Shown here: one piece after another, positions 28,710-38,112 of the stretch | How positions within the stretch are numbered: position 1 is the first letter of the stretch | How the letters are laid out: each line of letters begins with the position of its first letter | Notes under the pieces: generated by a model | Told to the model about the DNA's origin: nothing | Database searches by the model: none | What the model saw: only the letters and a program-made list of their open reading frames with translations | Position numbers and translations under genes: made by a program | NCBI GenBank assembly: GCA_965263215.1 | Contig: OZ253663.1 | Location: 62,001 to 126,000 of the forward strand | Length of the DNA: 64,000 nt | Direction of reading: 5' to 3' | From: UBA1672 sp965263215 | Lineage (GTDB): Bacteria > Pseudomonadota > Alphaproteobacteria > Micavibrionales > Micavibrionaceae

Positions 28710-29477
28710 ATGAGTAAGTATCTACTAACCACTGGCCTGTGTGCCGCCCTATCGCTTGCACACATACCATCAGCCCACGCTGAGGACGCAGAAGCACCTG
28801 CCGCAACTGAAGAAGTACAAACTGGCCTAACATGGTCCGGTCGCATAAATTTCGGGGGATTTGTTACGGATGGTAACACAAACAAAAAAGCTGTCGTCAC
28901 TGACGGCTTTGCAAAGGCACGCGATGAAAAAAATCGCTACAAAGCTGGCGCAGAAGTACGTTACGCCGAAGATGAAGGCGAAGAAACAGAAGATGAATAT
29001 ATGATCTATGGTGAATATGACCGCTTCTTGAGCGAAAAAATGTTTGTTGGTGGTCGCATTAGTTATGAGGCCGACGACATCGCGGATCTGGATCGACGCA
29101 TCAAAGTTGGTCCTTATATCGGATACCAGTATTATGAAAGTGATCCGCTAAACCTGTCTACACGCATTGGTTTAGATTATATCAATGACGAATATGAGAA
29201 CGGCGACAGTGAAGATTCCGCAGCCGTGTCTTGGGGCGTTGATTACGATCAAAAATTCATTGATGAAACTATACAGCTATTTTACAAGCACGATGTATCC
29301 GTTCCACTCGATGATACGGAAGGTTTTTTATATGATGGAGAAACAGGCGTGCGCTTCCCAATTGCAAAAGTTCTAACCGGATCCGCGCAAATTGATTTTG
29401 ATTGGGACAATGACCCAGCACCAGGCATCAAAGAAGATGACACAAAATATTCATTGAAACTTGGCTACGAATTTTAA
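28710..29477 (+). CDS. DUF481 family outer-membrane beta-barrel protein
   Basis: A 255-residue protein with a clear Sec signal peptide (about 1-24, ending AHAED) followed by alternating amphipathic beta strands, ending in an aromatic residue (KLGYEF) as outer-membrane barrels do. The TDGNTNKKA and AGAEVRYAEDEGEETEDEY stretches match the DUF481 (YdiY-like) family, whose role is unclear. AGGGAAA precedes the ATG. It is divergent from serA and convergent with serC, and is closed by a bidirectional terminator. It is likely monocistronic. Confidence 0.87.
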   Translation: MSKYLLTTGLCAALSLAHIPSAHAEDAEAPAATEEVQTGLTWSGRINFGGFVTDGNTNKKAVVTDGFAKARDEKNRYKAGAEVRYAEDEGEETEDEYMIYGEYDRFLSEKMFVGGRISYEADDIADLDRRIKVGPYIGYQYYESDPLNLSTRIGLDYINDEYENGDSEDSAAVSWGVDYDQKFIDETIQLFYKHDVSVPLDDTEGFLYDGETGVRFPIAKVLTGSAQIDFDWDNDPAPGIKEDDTKYSLKLGYEF

Positions 29478-29503
29478 GATATAAAATGAGACCTAACATA
29501 ACA

Positions 29504-29530
29504 AAAAGAGCGGATATTCCGCTCTTTTTT
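29504..29530. terminator. Bidirectional terminator between the DUF481 gene and serC
   Basis: AAAAGAGCGGA and TCCGCTCTTTT form a perfect 11-bp arm pair around a TAT loop. It is followed by T-runs on the plus strand and, because it is symmetric, also on the minus strand. It serves both converging genes. Confidence 0.88.
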
Positions 29531-29538
29531 TATTTGCC

Positions 29539-30696
29539 TTATGAACCGCTCTTAGCTTCGTCGTAAGCCCATTCGAGCCATGGCGTAAGCTTTTGCACAT
29601 CTTCTTCAGAAACTGTTGCGCCACACCATATACGCAAACCCGCAGGTGCATCTCGGTAACTTGCGATATCATATGCCGCACCTTCTGCATCAAGTCGTTT
29701 GGTCATGGATTTGATGAAAGGCATTTTATCTTCTTGTGGTAATGCCTCAAACCATGAATCAGTAATTTTAAGACATACAGACGTTGTTGAGCGTGTGTTT
29801 TCCTCTACTGCTAAAAATTCAATCCATGGCGTTTTGTTCACCCATTCTTGTAAAACCGCAAAGTTGTCTTGTGCACGGCGAATGGTTTTTTCCAAACCGC
29901 CTATTCGGTCAACCCAATTCAGCGCATCTAAACAGTCTTCCACAGCGAGCATTGAAGGTGTGTTAATGGTCGCGCCCTCAAATATACCGTTAATAAGCTT
30001 ACCGCCCTTTGTCATTCTAAAAATCTTTGGAAGGGGTCTGTTTTCAGGTGTGAAGCTTTCCAGACGCTCTACCGCACGCGGCGATAAAACAATCATGCCG
30101 TGCGCCGCTTCGCCGCCCAAAACCTTTTGCCAAGACCATGTTGTCACATCAAGCTTATCCCAAGGCATATCATAGGCAAACACAGCGGATGTAGCATCAC
30201 AAAACGTCAAGCCTTCACGGTCAGCCGAAATCCAGTCACCATCAGGCACACGCACACCACTTGTTGTGCCGTTCCAAGCAAAAACGACATCATGCGCGGG
30301 ATCAGCCTGTGACATATCAGGAAGATCACCATATTCAGATGTAAAACTGCGAACGTCTTCGATTTTTAAGTGATTAACAATATCTTTGAGCCATCCGTCA
30401 GAAAAGCTTTCCCACGCAAAAACATCAATACCGCGCGCCCCTAGCATAGACCACATCGCCATCTCAAATGCACCAGTATCAGAACCCGGAACGATGCCGA
30501 TTTTGTAATCTGCCGGAATACCTAAAAGTGTGCGATGTAATTCAATCACTTCTTTCAGTTTTGCTTTCAACGGCGCAGCCCTGTGTGAGCGGCCAAGATC
30601 TGCTCCACTGAGTTTGTCCAAGCTCCATTCTGGGTGCTTCGAACACGGGCCAGAAGAAAAATTAGGATTTTTAGGTTTGATTGTTGGCTTTTCCAT
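29539..30696 (-). CDS. serC: Phosphoserine aminotransferase (alphaproteobacterial type)
   Basis: A PLP enzyme that converts 3-phosphohydroxypyruvate and glutamate to phosphoserine. The N-terminus PNFSSGPCSKHPEW and the GRSHRAAPLK segment are those of the SerC subgroup found in alphaproteobacteria and methanogens, not of the E. coli type. The PLP lysine is in WSWQKVLGGEAAHG near residue 198. Length, 385 aa, is normal. ATG 30696 has GGTGA six bases upstream. It is transcribed towards the DUF481 gene and divergently from serB. Confidence 0.95.
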   Translation of the reverse strand: MEKPTIKPKNPNFSSGPCSKHPEWSLDKLSGADLGRSHRAAPLKAKLKEVIELHRTLLGIPADYKIGIVPGSDTGAFEMAMWSMLGARGIDVFAWESFSDGWLKDIVNHLKIEDVRSFTSEYGDLPDMSQADPAHDVVFAWNGTTSGVRVPDGDWISADREGLTFCDATSAVFAYDMPWDKLDVTTWSWQKVLGGEAAHGMIVLSPRAVERLESFTPENRPLPKIFRMTKGGKLINGIFEGATINTPSMLAVEDCLDALNWVDRIGGLEKTIRRAQDNFAVLQEWVNKTPWIEFLAVEENTRSTTSVCLKITDSWFEALPQEDKMPFIKSMTKRLDAEGAAYDIASYRDAPAGLRIWCGATVSEEDVQKLTPWLEWAYDEAKSGS

Positions 30697-30843
30697 TTTA
30701 TTTCACCATTATTGATACTATAAGTATTTTGAAAGATTAAGAGCAGTTACACTCGCCTTTAGCGTTAAGGAATTTATAGGACGCTGACAAGTGTTTTTCT
30801 ATATCTTTGATTAAAAATAAAATGAGAGCCCGGCTAGATAATT

Positions 30844-31746
30844 ATGAGTTATATTTTAACATTGGTTGCTTCGAGTAAAAAAGCACCTGTCACAGAAAAA
30901 CATTTTCGAGAAATAGCGAACATCATAGACCACTATAACCTCAACTTCACAAGTAAGGTTGTATGGCTTGATAAAAACAAAGCCGGTGAAATAGGAATCT
31001 CCGGCAACGCTCAATCTGCACTTGTGTCACATTTACGTGAAGCGCTTGAGAAAGATCGCATTGATTTCTTTGTTACCAAGAATGATCATCGTCAGAAAAA
31101 ACTATTGCTCGCCGATATGGACAGCACGATCGCATCAAGTGAAACACTTGACGAGCTCGCTGAATATGCAGGCATAAAAGATCAAGTATCTGCGATAACC
31201 GCACGCGCCATGAACGGTGAGCTAGACTTTCATGATGCATTGCGTGAACGCGTGGCGCTTCTTAAGGGCATGAAAACCACGGCATTGCAAGCCACCTTGG
31301 ATGAAACAACATTAAACCCAGGCGCGGAAATATTCGTGAACACAATGCGCAAATCCGGCGCCGCCTGCGTACTCGTTTCGGGTGGCTTTACCTTTTTCAC
31401 ACAAGCCATCGCAGATCGCTGCGGCTTTAGCTTTAATCACGGCAACACGCTAAAGATTGAAGGTGATGCCTTAACAGGTGAAGTTGGCGAACCCATATTG
31501 GATAAATTCGCAAAAGTGGAGTTCCTCGAACATTACATCAAAGACTTTAACTTAACGACAGATGACTGTTTAACCATCGGTGACGGCGCAAATGATCTGC
31601 CTATGCTTAAAATGGCGGGTCTTGGTATTGGGTATCACCCTAAAGACGCTGTGAAGAGTGAGCTTGTAAACTGCATATTATATGGCGACCTAACAACAGC
31701 GCTCTATGCTCAGGGACTCTCGAGCGCACGCTTTGAAAGATTTTAA
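30844..31746 (+). CDS. serB: Phosphoserine phosphatase
   Basis: SerB removes phosphate from phosphoserine, the last step of serine synthesis. It is an HAD-family enzyme. Motif I is LADMDSTI near residue 90 (nucleophile Asp plus DxDxT-type Asp), motif II is VSGGFT near residue 177, and motif IV is GDGANDLPML near residue 240. An ACT-like N-terminal region of about 80 residues precedes the catalytic domain, as in other long SerB proteins. It is divergent from serC across a 147-base gap. The next gene, an AAA ATPase, starts 81 bases downstream and may be co-transcribed. Confidence 0.95.
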   Translation: MSYILTLVASSKKAPVTEKHFREIANIIDHYNLNFTSKVVWLDKNKAGEIGISGNAQSALVSHLREALEKDRIDFFVTKNDHRQKKLLLADMDSTIASSETLDELAEYAGIKDQVSAITARAMNGELDFHDALRERVALLKGMKTTALQATLDETTLNPGAEIFVNTMRKSGAACVLVSGGFTFFTQAIADRCGFSFNHGNTLKIEGDALTGEVGEPILDKFAKVEFLEHYIKDFNLTTDDCLTIGDGANDLPMLKMAGLGIGYHPKDAVKSELVNCILYGDLTTALYAQGLSSARFERF

Positions 31747-31827
31747 AAACTTAAAGACACATTAAGGATTAGCGATTATTCTAAACACCAGAAAATCCGC
31801 ACCCTTCAATTAAGGATAGAGCAAAAC

Positions 31828-33030
31828 ATGACTGAGCAATGGGATTACCTTGTACCCGATGAAACATTTGAAGAATTGATCAAGCAATATTGTAATGACT
31901 TTACCGCGCTCGACAAAGCCGGTCGTTATGACCCCATAACGGGTCGTGACAAAGAAATTGATGATGCTGTTCTCATCTTGCTTCAACGCGGTCGTAAAAA
32001 CGTTTGTTTTTTGGCTGGTGCGGGTGTTGGTAAGTCGGCTGCCGTTGTTGGCCTGTCGCAAAAAATTAACGCCGGTAACATGCCGGAGATGCTCCAAGGT
32101 GCGCGCGTGATCGAAGTTGACTTATCGCGTATGGCATCCGGGACAGCATCAAGAGCGGAATTTCAAGGACGCTTCCTCCCCTTTATGAAAGGATTAGCGG
32201 AGCGATATCATAATCCAAAAGAACCGCGCTATATTTTGTTCATGGATGAAATTCACCAAATCATGCCGGATTGTCCGGGTAGTTCATTTGCGGGTCTTTC
32301 TGACACCATAAAAACATACCTTACACAGGGTGACATCATGGTTATCGGCGCGACAACACTTGATGAATACAGAATGTATGTGACTGCCGACCCTGCGTTG
32401 GATAGACGTTTTCAAAAAATTACGCTAAAAGCACCAAGCACCGAAGAAACATACGAAATCATGAAAAATATTCGCCCGGGCATGGAAAAGCACCACAAAG
32501 TAACCATGACCAACGAAGACCTAATGTTGGTGACCCAATTGACAGATGAACACATGCGTAAACGTAACCAGCCGGATAAAACCATTATTACAGTCGATGC
32601 CGCGATGGCGTACCATGTCTTTAAACACGGTACAGGCAGTGAGGTGACCAAAGATTCTATCTATCAGATGGTTGCGCGTGAGACTGGCTTAAATGCGATG
32701 GCCATGGAAGATGAAAAACAACTTAGAGCCATTGCAGAACAGGTCGCAATCTTGGAAGGTGAAAAAGAAGCACCTAAGCAGGACGAAGGCGATGGGTTCT
32801 ATGACCCCTATGCGGATGTTCAAGACGTGGAAATGGATAAAGACTTCCAAGCAGAACTATCAGCAGAACAAGCGGAAGCCGAACAGCGTATTAAAGACTC
32901 AAATGCTACTGATACCGAAAAGCAAGAGCAACTGGCCAGCCTCGAAGAAAGAATGGCAGAAAAATTAGCCGAGAAATTGGAAGAAAAACTGGAAGAAAAG
33001 ATTGATCAAAAATTGGCGGAAAAGCAATAA
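31828..33030 (+). CDS. Stand-alone Clp-type (ClpA/ClpB D1-like) AAA+ ATPase
   Basis: A 400-residue protein matching only the first ATPase ring (D1) of ClpA/ClpB/ClpC. It has DPITGRDKEIDDAV near residue 35, Walker A LAGAGVGKSA, the pore-loop region, Walker B YILFMDEIHQ, sensor 1 VIGATTLDEYR, and the arginine finger stretch DPALDRRFQ. It lacks both the Clp N-domain and the second ATPase domain. The C-terminal 110 residues are acidic and then form a Lys/Glu-rich coiled coil (repeated AEKLEEKLEEK). So it cannot be an ordinary Clp unfoldase. It may remodel a specific partner. The substrate is unknown. The serB and rsmC neighbours give no clue. Confidence 0.82.
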   Translation: MTEQWDYLVPDETFEELIKQYCNDFTALDKAGRYDPITGRDKEIDDAVLILLQRGRKNVCFLAGAGVGKSAAVVGLSQKINAGNMPEMLQGARVIEVDLSRMASGTASRAEFQGRFLPFMKGLAERYHNPKEPRYILFMDEIHQIMPDCPGSSFAGLSDTIKTYLTQGDIMVIGATTLDEYRMYVTADPALDRRFQKITLKAPSTEETYEIMKNIRPGMEKHHKVTMTNEDLMLVTQLTDEHMRKRNQPDKTIITVDAAMAYHVFKHGTGSEVTKDSIYQMVARETGLNAMAMEDEKQLRAIAEQVAILEGEKEAPKQDEGDGFYDPYADVQDVEMDKDFQAELSAEQAEAEQRIKDSNATDTEKQEQLASLEERMAEKLAEKLEEKLEEKIDQKLAEKQ

Positions 33031-33042
33031 AGGTTCATGCAT

Positions 33043-34068
33043 CTATTTAATCGCCGTATAAACCTTAAACCCCTGCCCTTCATATAATTTGTCAGATCGT
33101 GTAAATTTTACTCTTAAAATATCTTCGTACGGTAATTGCTGATTAGCAACCATAAACAAACGCCCCTGTTTTTTAAGCGAAGCATGCGCACACCCAATAA
33201 ACGATACGCCTATATCTGAATCAGTTTTTTTACCTTCATGGAATGGTGGGTTCATGACGATAAAATCAAGACCATTGATATCTGGCTTAGGAATAGTCAA
33301 ATCAGACCACAAAAAACGCTTATCACAATCAAACGCCTTTAAGTTTTCTTTGGCCAAACTCAACGCTCTATGGTCGGCATCGATACACAAAAGCTGTGAT
33401 ATATTGTTATTCCCAGACAAAAGGCGATGCGATAAATACCCGTAACCACAGCCAAAATCAGCCCCCGATCCTTTTAAATCATTTGGTAAATGCTCGGTCA
33501 AAATTTTCGACCCCGTATCGATTTTATTCCAACCGAAAACGCCCGGTTGCGAAATAAACGCCTCATCTAAAACGGACTGTACCCCACCTGTTTTAATTGC
33601 ATGCGTTAAGGCCGCTTCGTTTAGCTTTTCTTTCACAGCCCAAACGGCGCGCGCCTTGTTACGTGACTCCTGCCCTACATCTTGAAATCCAAAGTTATCC
33701 ATCATTTTTTTAATGCGAGAGCCACCCGCTTTGTTATCAGCAGCACAGACCAGAACACCACCGTTACGAAGGTACTCTGATGCTTTGGCAATCATATATT
33801 GTGCTTCAATCATATTTTTTGGGATGAGCAACAGCGCAATGTCGTAGCGGCAACGAGCATCAGGAAAATCGCAAAAAACCTCTAATCCGGCCTTAGATAA
33901 TCTATCGGCGTGCGGCTTGAAATGTTGTTGCAAGGTTATGGTGTATTTTTCAAAACTTAAAAGATCATCATGGAATTGCGCATTTAAAAACAAACACTGC
34001 CCACCGCCATTTAATAACGAGGCGTTTTGTATAGCATAAAATAATGTATCGGCTGCATTTTTCATCAT
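33043..34068 (-). CDS. Class I SAM methyltransferase, RsmC-like (16S rRNA m2G1207)
   Basis: A 341-residue protein with the two-domain layout of RsmC/RlmG enzymes. The degenerate N-terminal methyltransferase-like half (about 1-165) is followed by a catalytic half with the SAM motif GADFGCGYGYLSHRLL near residue 205 and the guanine-N2 motif VMNPPFHEG near residue 275. The likely substrate is 16S rRNA guanine 1207, inferred from the family. The frame extends to a TTG at 34077, but the paired ATGs at 34068 and 34065 are more likely starts. No clear ribosome site is visible. It converges on the AAA gene. Confidence 0.85.
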   Translation of the reverse strand: MMKNAADTLFYAIQNASLLNGGGQCLFLNAQFHDDLLSFEKYTITLQQHFKPHADRLSKAGLEVFCDFPDARCRYDIALLLIPKNMIEAQYMIAKASEYLRNGGVLVCAADNKAGGSRIKKMMDNFGFQDVGQESRNKARAVWAVKEKLNEAALTHAIKTGGVQSVLDEAFISQPGVFGWNKIDTGSKILTEHLPNDLKGSGADFGCGYGYLSHRLLSGNNNISQLLCIDADHRALSLAKENLKAFDCDKRFLWSDLTIPKPDINGLDFIVMNPPFHEGKKTDSDIGVSFIGCAHASLKKQGRLFMVANQQLPYEDILRVKFTRSDKLYEGQGFKVYTAIK

Positions 34069-34222
34069 GGCAATCAATACATGAAACGGTTCAAAAACTC
34101 ACGCATAAAACAAGAAAAAAGCCATGGGATTATTTGATCAAAGATAAAAAACGCCATGGCAATTCACATATTATTCTGCAAAAATATTTTGATAGATACC
34201 CTACTTACGGTGAATTAATATT

Positions 34223-35440
34223 ATGAATGATGAAACAGAGATGGCTCTAGAAGAGACAGCCCCCACCCCAGAACCAACCACAGAAAATAAACCCGTAAAG
34301 CCCGGTAAAGCCAAAAAATATGTTTTGGAGTATGACGGGAAAACAGGTGCACTGTATAAATTATTCCTCCTCGATTTCTTCATGCGTATCATCACGATTG
34401 GTATCTATTCATTCTGGGGAAAAACACGCCTTAGAAAATATATTTTCTCGCGCCATGCATTGGATGGTGATCGGTTTGAATATACAGGCACAGGCGGCGA
34501 ATTATTCAAAGGGTTTCTGAAGGTTTTACCGATTTTGGTCATCCTGTTTGTTCCGATCCTTCTCGTAGAAATCTACCCTATTTTCGTTATCTTTTATATT
34601 CCCCTAACCTATTGTATCGGGATCGCTATATACGGTGCTACACGCTACCGCTATAGCCGCACACGTTGGCGCGGCGTTCGCGGTTATTTGGATGGGTCAA
34701 CGATTGGCTATGCTAATTTGGCGTTCGGACGCATGCTCCTCAATATCATCACCCTTGGCTTTGCGATCCCCTCATCCGATATCGCAAAGCATAAATACAT
34801 TATGAACAATGCCTATTTTGGCAATGTGAAGGCCGAATATACAGGCGACTCAAAGGTTTTATTTGGTGCATATATAAAATCTATGTTGCTCGTGTTTTTT
34901 CTTTTCGTTGCCTTGGGTGGTTTGTTTTACGCAGGCTTTGCGATGGCGCAAAATGGAGATTACTCCGGTTACGGACAATCACGATACAGCGCAGAAGAAA
35001 ACTTTGATAATTTAGACTTTGGTGGCTCTGAGTTCGGAGATCTTGGTGGTGAACTAAGCGCTTATACAGGCATGATATTCGCCGCTACGTTTTTAATGAT
35101 ATTCATACCGTTTTTGATATTCCCAATAGCACGCTCTATTTATGTTGCCGCGTTAATGCGCGAAAAAATGCGCGGCCTGAAAGTCGGTCATCTGAAATTC
35201 ATGTGTACTGTTACTACTGGAAAGCTGATCAAGCATAAAATGGCTAATGCACTTATACTGATCCTCACACTTGGCCTTGGCTTCCCGTACATCGTTCAAC
35301 GCAACATCCGCTTTATGGTGCGTCATCACATCATCATGGGCGACTTGAAAGCCTTCCAGGCCGAACAGGGTAAGGATCAGGGGTTAACCTCTGGTGAAGG
35401 TCTTGAAACAGGCTTTGATATTGACGCAGGGTTCTTCTAG
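34223..35440 (+). CDS. DUF898 (YjgN) family membrane protein
   Basis: A 405-residue polytopic membrane protein of the DUF898/YjgN family. It begins with an acidic/Pro-rich cytoplasmic tail of about 30 residues. Family hallmarks are the repeated motif YSFWGKTRLRKYIF near residue 65, TRYRYSRTRWRGVRG near 145, the parallel NAYFGNVKAEYTGD, and a second module near 330-370 (LTLGLGFPYIVQRNIRFM). About seven hydrophobic stretches are visible. The function is not established. It is immediately followed, six bases on, by an M48 metallopeptidase. This arrangement suggests the pair works together in membrane-protein quality control; that is inference from proximity. Confidence 0.9.
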   Translation: MNDETEMALEETAPTPEPTTENKPVKPGKAKKYVLEYDGKTGALYKLFLLDFFMRIITIGIYSFWGKTRLRKYIFSRHALDGDRFEYTGTGGELFKGFLKVLPILVILFVPILLVEIYPIFVIFYIPLTYCIGIAIYGATRYRYSRTRWRGVRGYLDGSTIGYANLAFGRMLLNIITLGFAIPSSDIAKHKYIMNNAYFGNVKAEYTGDSKVLFGAYIKSMLLVFFLFVALGGLFYAGFAMAQNGDYSGYGQSRYSAEENFDNLDFGGSEFGDLGGELSAYTGMIFAATFLMIFIPFLIFPIARSIYVAALMREKMRGLKVGHLKFMCTVTTGKLIKHKMANALILILTLGLGFPYIVQRNIRFMVRHHIIMGDLKAFQAEQGKDQGLTSGEGLETGFDIDAGFF

Positions 35441-35446
35441 GGTATC

Positions 35447-36556
35447 ATGTCGGTCAGTGTTGCCTCATCTGTAAAATTCTATGATGGTAAAACCAGTAAG
35501 GTTCATATTGTAGATGTTGTTTTCTCAGGGTCAATCCTGCACATAACCGACAGCACAGGTAATAATCTGGCATCATGGTCGATTGCAACAATCAAAATCC
35601 TAGAGCCCCCCTCTCCGCCTGTACCGGGTGTTATGTCCTCAGACGTCGCTCCTGATGCTCGGCTTCACATCGAAGCGGGTAAAGGGTGGACATATATCAA
35701 GTCACGTATCCCAAAACATAATAAAAAGCTATGGCTTTTGCCGACGCATTGGAGCTCCTTTTTCGGATACGGTCTTGTCTCGGTTTTATCACTCGCATTT
35801 CTTTTCATCATGTTCCCACGCGTTTTGGGCAACCTTGCGCATTTCATGCCGGCCTCATGGGAAAAGGCGCTTGGTCAACATGTCATGAAAACAATGGTGG
35901 GTTCAGATAGAACCTGTAGTGCACCTGCGGGGCAAAAAGTTCTGAATGATATGACCCGTAAAATTCAGGGGCAAATGACTCGCGATGTGAAATATGATGT
36001 TCGCGTTATTAATAACAATTATATGCTCAATGCCTTTGCCGCCCCTGGGGGACACATTATTATTTACAAGAAAATCATTGATGACGCAGGCAGCCCCGAA
36101 GAATTGGTTGGTATTCTGGCACATGAGATGGCGCATGTGGAATTACGTCACGCGAGCAAAAGTGTCATCCGCAACCTTGGTTTGGGGTACACCTTATCGG
36201 CAATATTCGGGAATGTTGGTTCGCTTGAATCTGCCGCAAGCCTGCTGAGCCAGATGAGCTATAGCCGCGAAGATGAACGCAGCGCAGATGCACACGCAAA
36301 AGAAACATTAACCGCACTAAATATTAACCCCAAGGGGTTGCAGGAGTTTTTGGAGCGCGTTGCCGAAATGGAACCGGACATTGATATTAAAGGCATTGAG
36401 TTTCTAAGCTATTTATCGTCTCACCCTGACACGAGAGAACGCATTAAGGCATTAGAACAAGATCAAACCCAAAGATATACCGCGCCAATGTCTGAACGTG
36501 AATGGAACGCAGTACGTTCGATTTGTGATCAAACGAAGCCGACGAGCTACGAATAA
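35447..36556 (+). CDS. M48 family zinc metallopeptidase
   Basis: A 369-residue membrane-anchored metallopeptidase. The first 90 residues form a small N-terminal beta domain, followed by one transmembrane helix (YGLVSVLSLAFLFIMF, about residues 105-122). The catalytic domain follows, with the zinc motif HEMAHVELRH near residue 223 and the third ligand in EDERSADAHA near residue 276. It lacks a Sec signal, so the catalytic part should face the periplasm through the single anchor. It lies 6 bases after the DUF898 gene, so an operon is near certain. Likely a quality-control protease of the YcaL/LoiP kind. Confidence 0.92.
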   Translation: MSVSVASSVKFYDGKTSKVHIVDVVFSGSILHITDSTGNNLASWSIATIKILEPPSPPVPGVMSSDVAPDARLHIEAGKGWTYIKSRIPKHNKKLWLLPTHWSSFFGYGLVSVLSLAFLFIMFPRVLGNLAHFMPASWEKALGQHVMKTMVGSDRTCSAPAGQKVLNDMTRKIQGQMTRDVKYDVRVINNNYMLNAFAAPGGHIIIYKKIIDDAGSPEELVGILAHEMAHVELRHASKSVIRNLGLGYTLSAIFGNVGSLESAASLLSQMSYSREDERSADAHAKETLTALNINPKGLQEFLERVAEMEPDIDIKGIEFLSYLSSHPDTRERIKALEQDQTQRYTAPMSEREWNAVRSICDQTKPTSYE

Positions 36557-36559
36557 ACG

Positions 36560-37378
36560 TTATTCAAAAACGCCTTTTAGATCTTCGAAACCTTTTTTGA
36601 ATTTATCGACTTCCTTATTATAGCTTTTCTTCAAGTTCTTTTTGAAAACTTCGCCAGTACTCACACCAATTTCATTGAGAGCATCAAGGGATAAGCCTTC
36701 CAAGAAGCCTGCGCTATTCGCAGTCTCATTAAACTCTTCAAGAACAGCATCCATAACTTGCGCGATGGCCTCCTCTGCCAGAATACCATTTTCCTTTTCA
36801 CCAATATCTTCAAGATGTATGTCCGCCACCTTCACAGTAGGAAGATCATCCTTAGACAAAAGCGTCACACTTGGCGTTAACTGCGCCTTGGTTAGAGAGA
36901 ATTTCTGCACAATGACTTTAATATCTGAGCCATGAGATGTGGCCGTCGTTTGCCTAGAACCAGATTCCGCTGTTTTTTCTGCTTTTTTCTTAAGTGCGCC
37001 CAAGTTCGCGCCCTTATCCGTTACCTCAAGGTTAACGGCCGTACCATCAACCGTGATGTTCGAGAACGTCAGAAGTTTCTTTGTAAAACTCTCACCCGCG
37101 ACCGAGATCGTACTTATCGTGATTGCGTTCGGTTTGTTATACCCGGGCGGGTTAGCAACCGCCACATCGCTCACGATCACCTTTTTTTGATCGAGCAATA
37201 TTTGCATCTTGCCTATTGTCACCGGAACACCAAGCGCATCACTTGCCGCTTGTTCCGTAAAATCTTTTGCCAGAGAATCCATATTTACGAAAATGTAACT
37301 GCCGATAATGACAAAAAACAAAACGCCTATTCCTAACAAGAACAGGGAAAATTTAGCGGTTTTCTTAACAGCAGACAT
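36560..37378 (-). CDS. AsmA-like membrane-anchored envelope protein
   Basis: A 272-residue protein with an N-terminal transmembrane anchor (FLLGIGVLFFVIIGSYIFV, about 13-31). The periplasmic region resembles the N-terminal part of AsmA/DUF748-family proteins: ASDALGVPVTIGKMQILL and VIVSDVAVANPPGY are typical of that fold. A Lys-rich helical tail ends the protein. It is far shorter than full AsmA, so a lipid-transfer role is uncertain. The start is placed at ATG 37378 behind GTGAGG rather than at the GTG 12 bases upstream. It lies downstream of hsp20 but is separated from it by a terminator. Confidence 0.72.
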   Translation of the reverse strand: MSAVKKTAKFSLFLLGIGVLFFVIIGSYIFVNMDSLAKDFTEQAASDALGVPVTIGKMQILLDQKKVIVSDVAVANPPGYNKPNAITISTISVAGESFTKKLLTFSNITVDGTAVNLEVTDKGANLGALKKKAEKTAESGSRQTTATSHGSDIKVIVQKFSLTKAQLTPSVTLLSKDDLPTVKVADIHLEDIGEKENGILAEEAIAQVMDAVLEEFNETANSAGFLEGLSLDALNEIGVSTGEVFKKNLKKSYNKEVDKFKKGFEDLKGVFE

Positions 37379-37440
37379 ACAGAGCCTCACTTATGATTTT
37401 GCGATGATATACCCTACATGTAGCGGATTTTCGGGAAATA

Positions 37441-37498
37441 AAAAAGGCCTTTTCCTACAAAGTGTGTGTGGGGAGAGAGGCTTGTAGGGAAAAGGCCT
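37441..37498 (-). terminator. Long-stem terminator downstream of hsp20
   Basis: AGGCCTTTTCCTACAA and TTGTAGGGAAAAGGCCT pair over about 16 bp with one bulged base, enclosing a 21-base pyrimidine-rich loop on the minus strand. A TTTTTTTATTT tract follows. It lies 55 bases after the hsp20 stop. The loop is much longer than in usual terminators. Confidence 0.8.
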
Positions 37499-37552
37499 AT
37501 AAGTTTGTCTGCTTTTATTATTATTCACTCAAACGCAGCAGACGCGTGGTTT

Positions 37553-38038
37553 TTATTTGCTTTTTTTCTTGGACAGCAGTCCTGTTTTGGTCGTTCCAAC
37601 TGCTGACCCATTAATTGGTATCATGCGCGGCTTCTTTTCTTCAGGAACCTCACGCACGAGGGCGACTGTCAATAAACCATTTTCCATCGTCGCATCAACG
37701 ACGCGGATGTGGTCGGCCAGTCTAAATGTTCGCTCAAAGTTTCGTGTCGCGATGCCGCGATGGAGAAAATTTCTCTCCGCATTCTTTTCTTTATCAGAAT
37801 GCAACGCCGATATACTTAAGCGATCATCCTGAACGATGATATTGATATCTTCTTCCGAGAAGCCCGCGACGGCCACCGTTATCAAATACTCATCATTCTC
37901 ATTTTTTTCTATATTGTATGGCGGATAGGATTCAAACCTATCTTCTTTATCGTTCAACAAGGTTTCAAAAAGATCATTAAACCGATCAAAACCAACAGAT
38001 TGACGCATTAGTGGTGTAAAAGTTGCTAGATTGGACAT
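37553..38038 (-). CDS. Small heat-shock protein, Hsp20/IbpA family
   Basis: A 161-residue ATP-independent holdase chaperone that binds unfolding proteins during heat stress. The N-terminus SVGFDRFNDLFETLL and NIEKNENDEYLITVAVAGF are class A (IbpA-type) alphaproteobacterial features. The alpha-crystallin domain spans about 35-130, with the AMENGLLTVAL-like motif ATMENGLLTVALVREVPEE near residue 117. The C-terminal motif IPI (RMIPING) near 141 is present and drives oligomerisation. The leader RNA, promoter and terminator are recognisable and are listed separately. The pattern indicates strong heat control at translation. Confidence 0.95.
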   Translation of the reverse strand: MSNLATFTPLMRQSVGFDRFNDLFETLLNDKEDRFESYPPYNIEKNENDEYLITVAVAGFSEEDINIIVQDDRLSISALHSDKEKNAERNFLHRGIATRNFERTFRLADHIRVVDATMENGLLTVALVREVPEEKKPRMIPINGSAVGTTKTGLLSKKKSK

Positions 38039-38042
38039 AGTC

Positions 38043-38101
38043 TCCTCCTTTAATTAAGCAAGGTTACATTTTTAAGTTCGAGACCCTACATTAGGCATCT
38101 C
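38043..38101 (-). ncRNA. ROSE-like RNA thermometer in the hsp20 leader
   Basis: The hsp20 mRNA leader has two predicted hairpins. The 3' one (38044-38063) pairs UUGCU with the AGGAG ribosome site, placing a G opposite a G within flanking U-A and C-G pairs across an AAUUA loop. This is the defining core of ROSE elements, which melt near heat-shock temperature. The 5' hairpin (38080-38101) pairs GAGA with UCUC and CCUA with UAGG around an AUG loop, with an unpaired UG/G between. ROSE elements are well established upstream of alphaproteobacterial hsp20 genes. Only two hairpins are present, so this is a short version. Confidence 0.82.
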
Positions 38102-38112
38102 ATGTTGTAATA

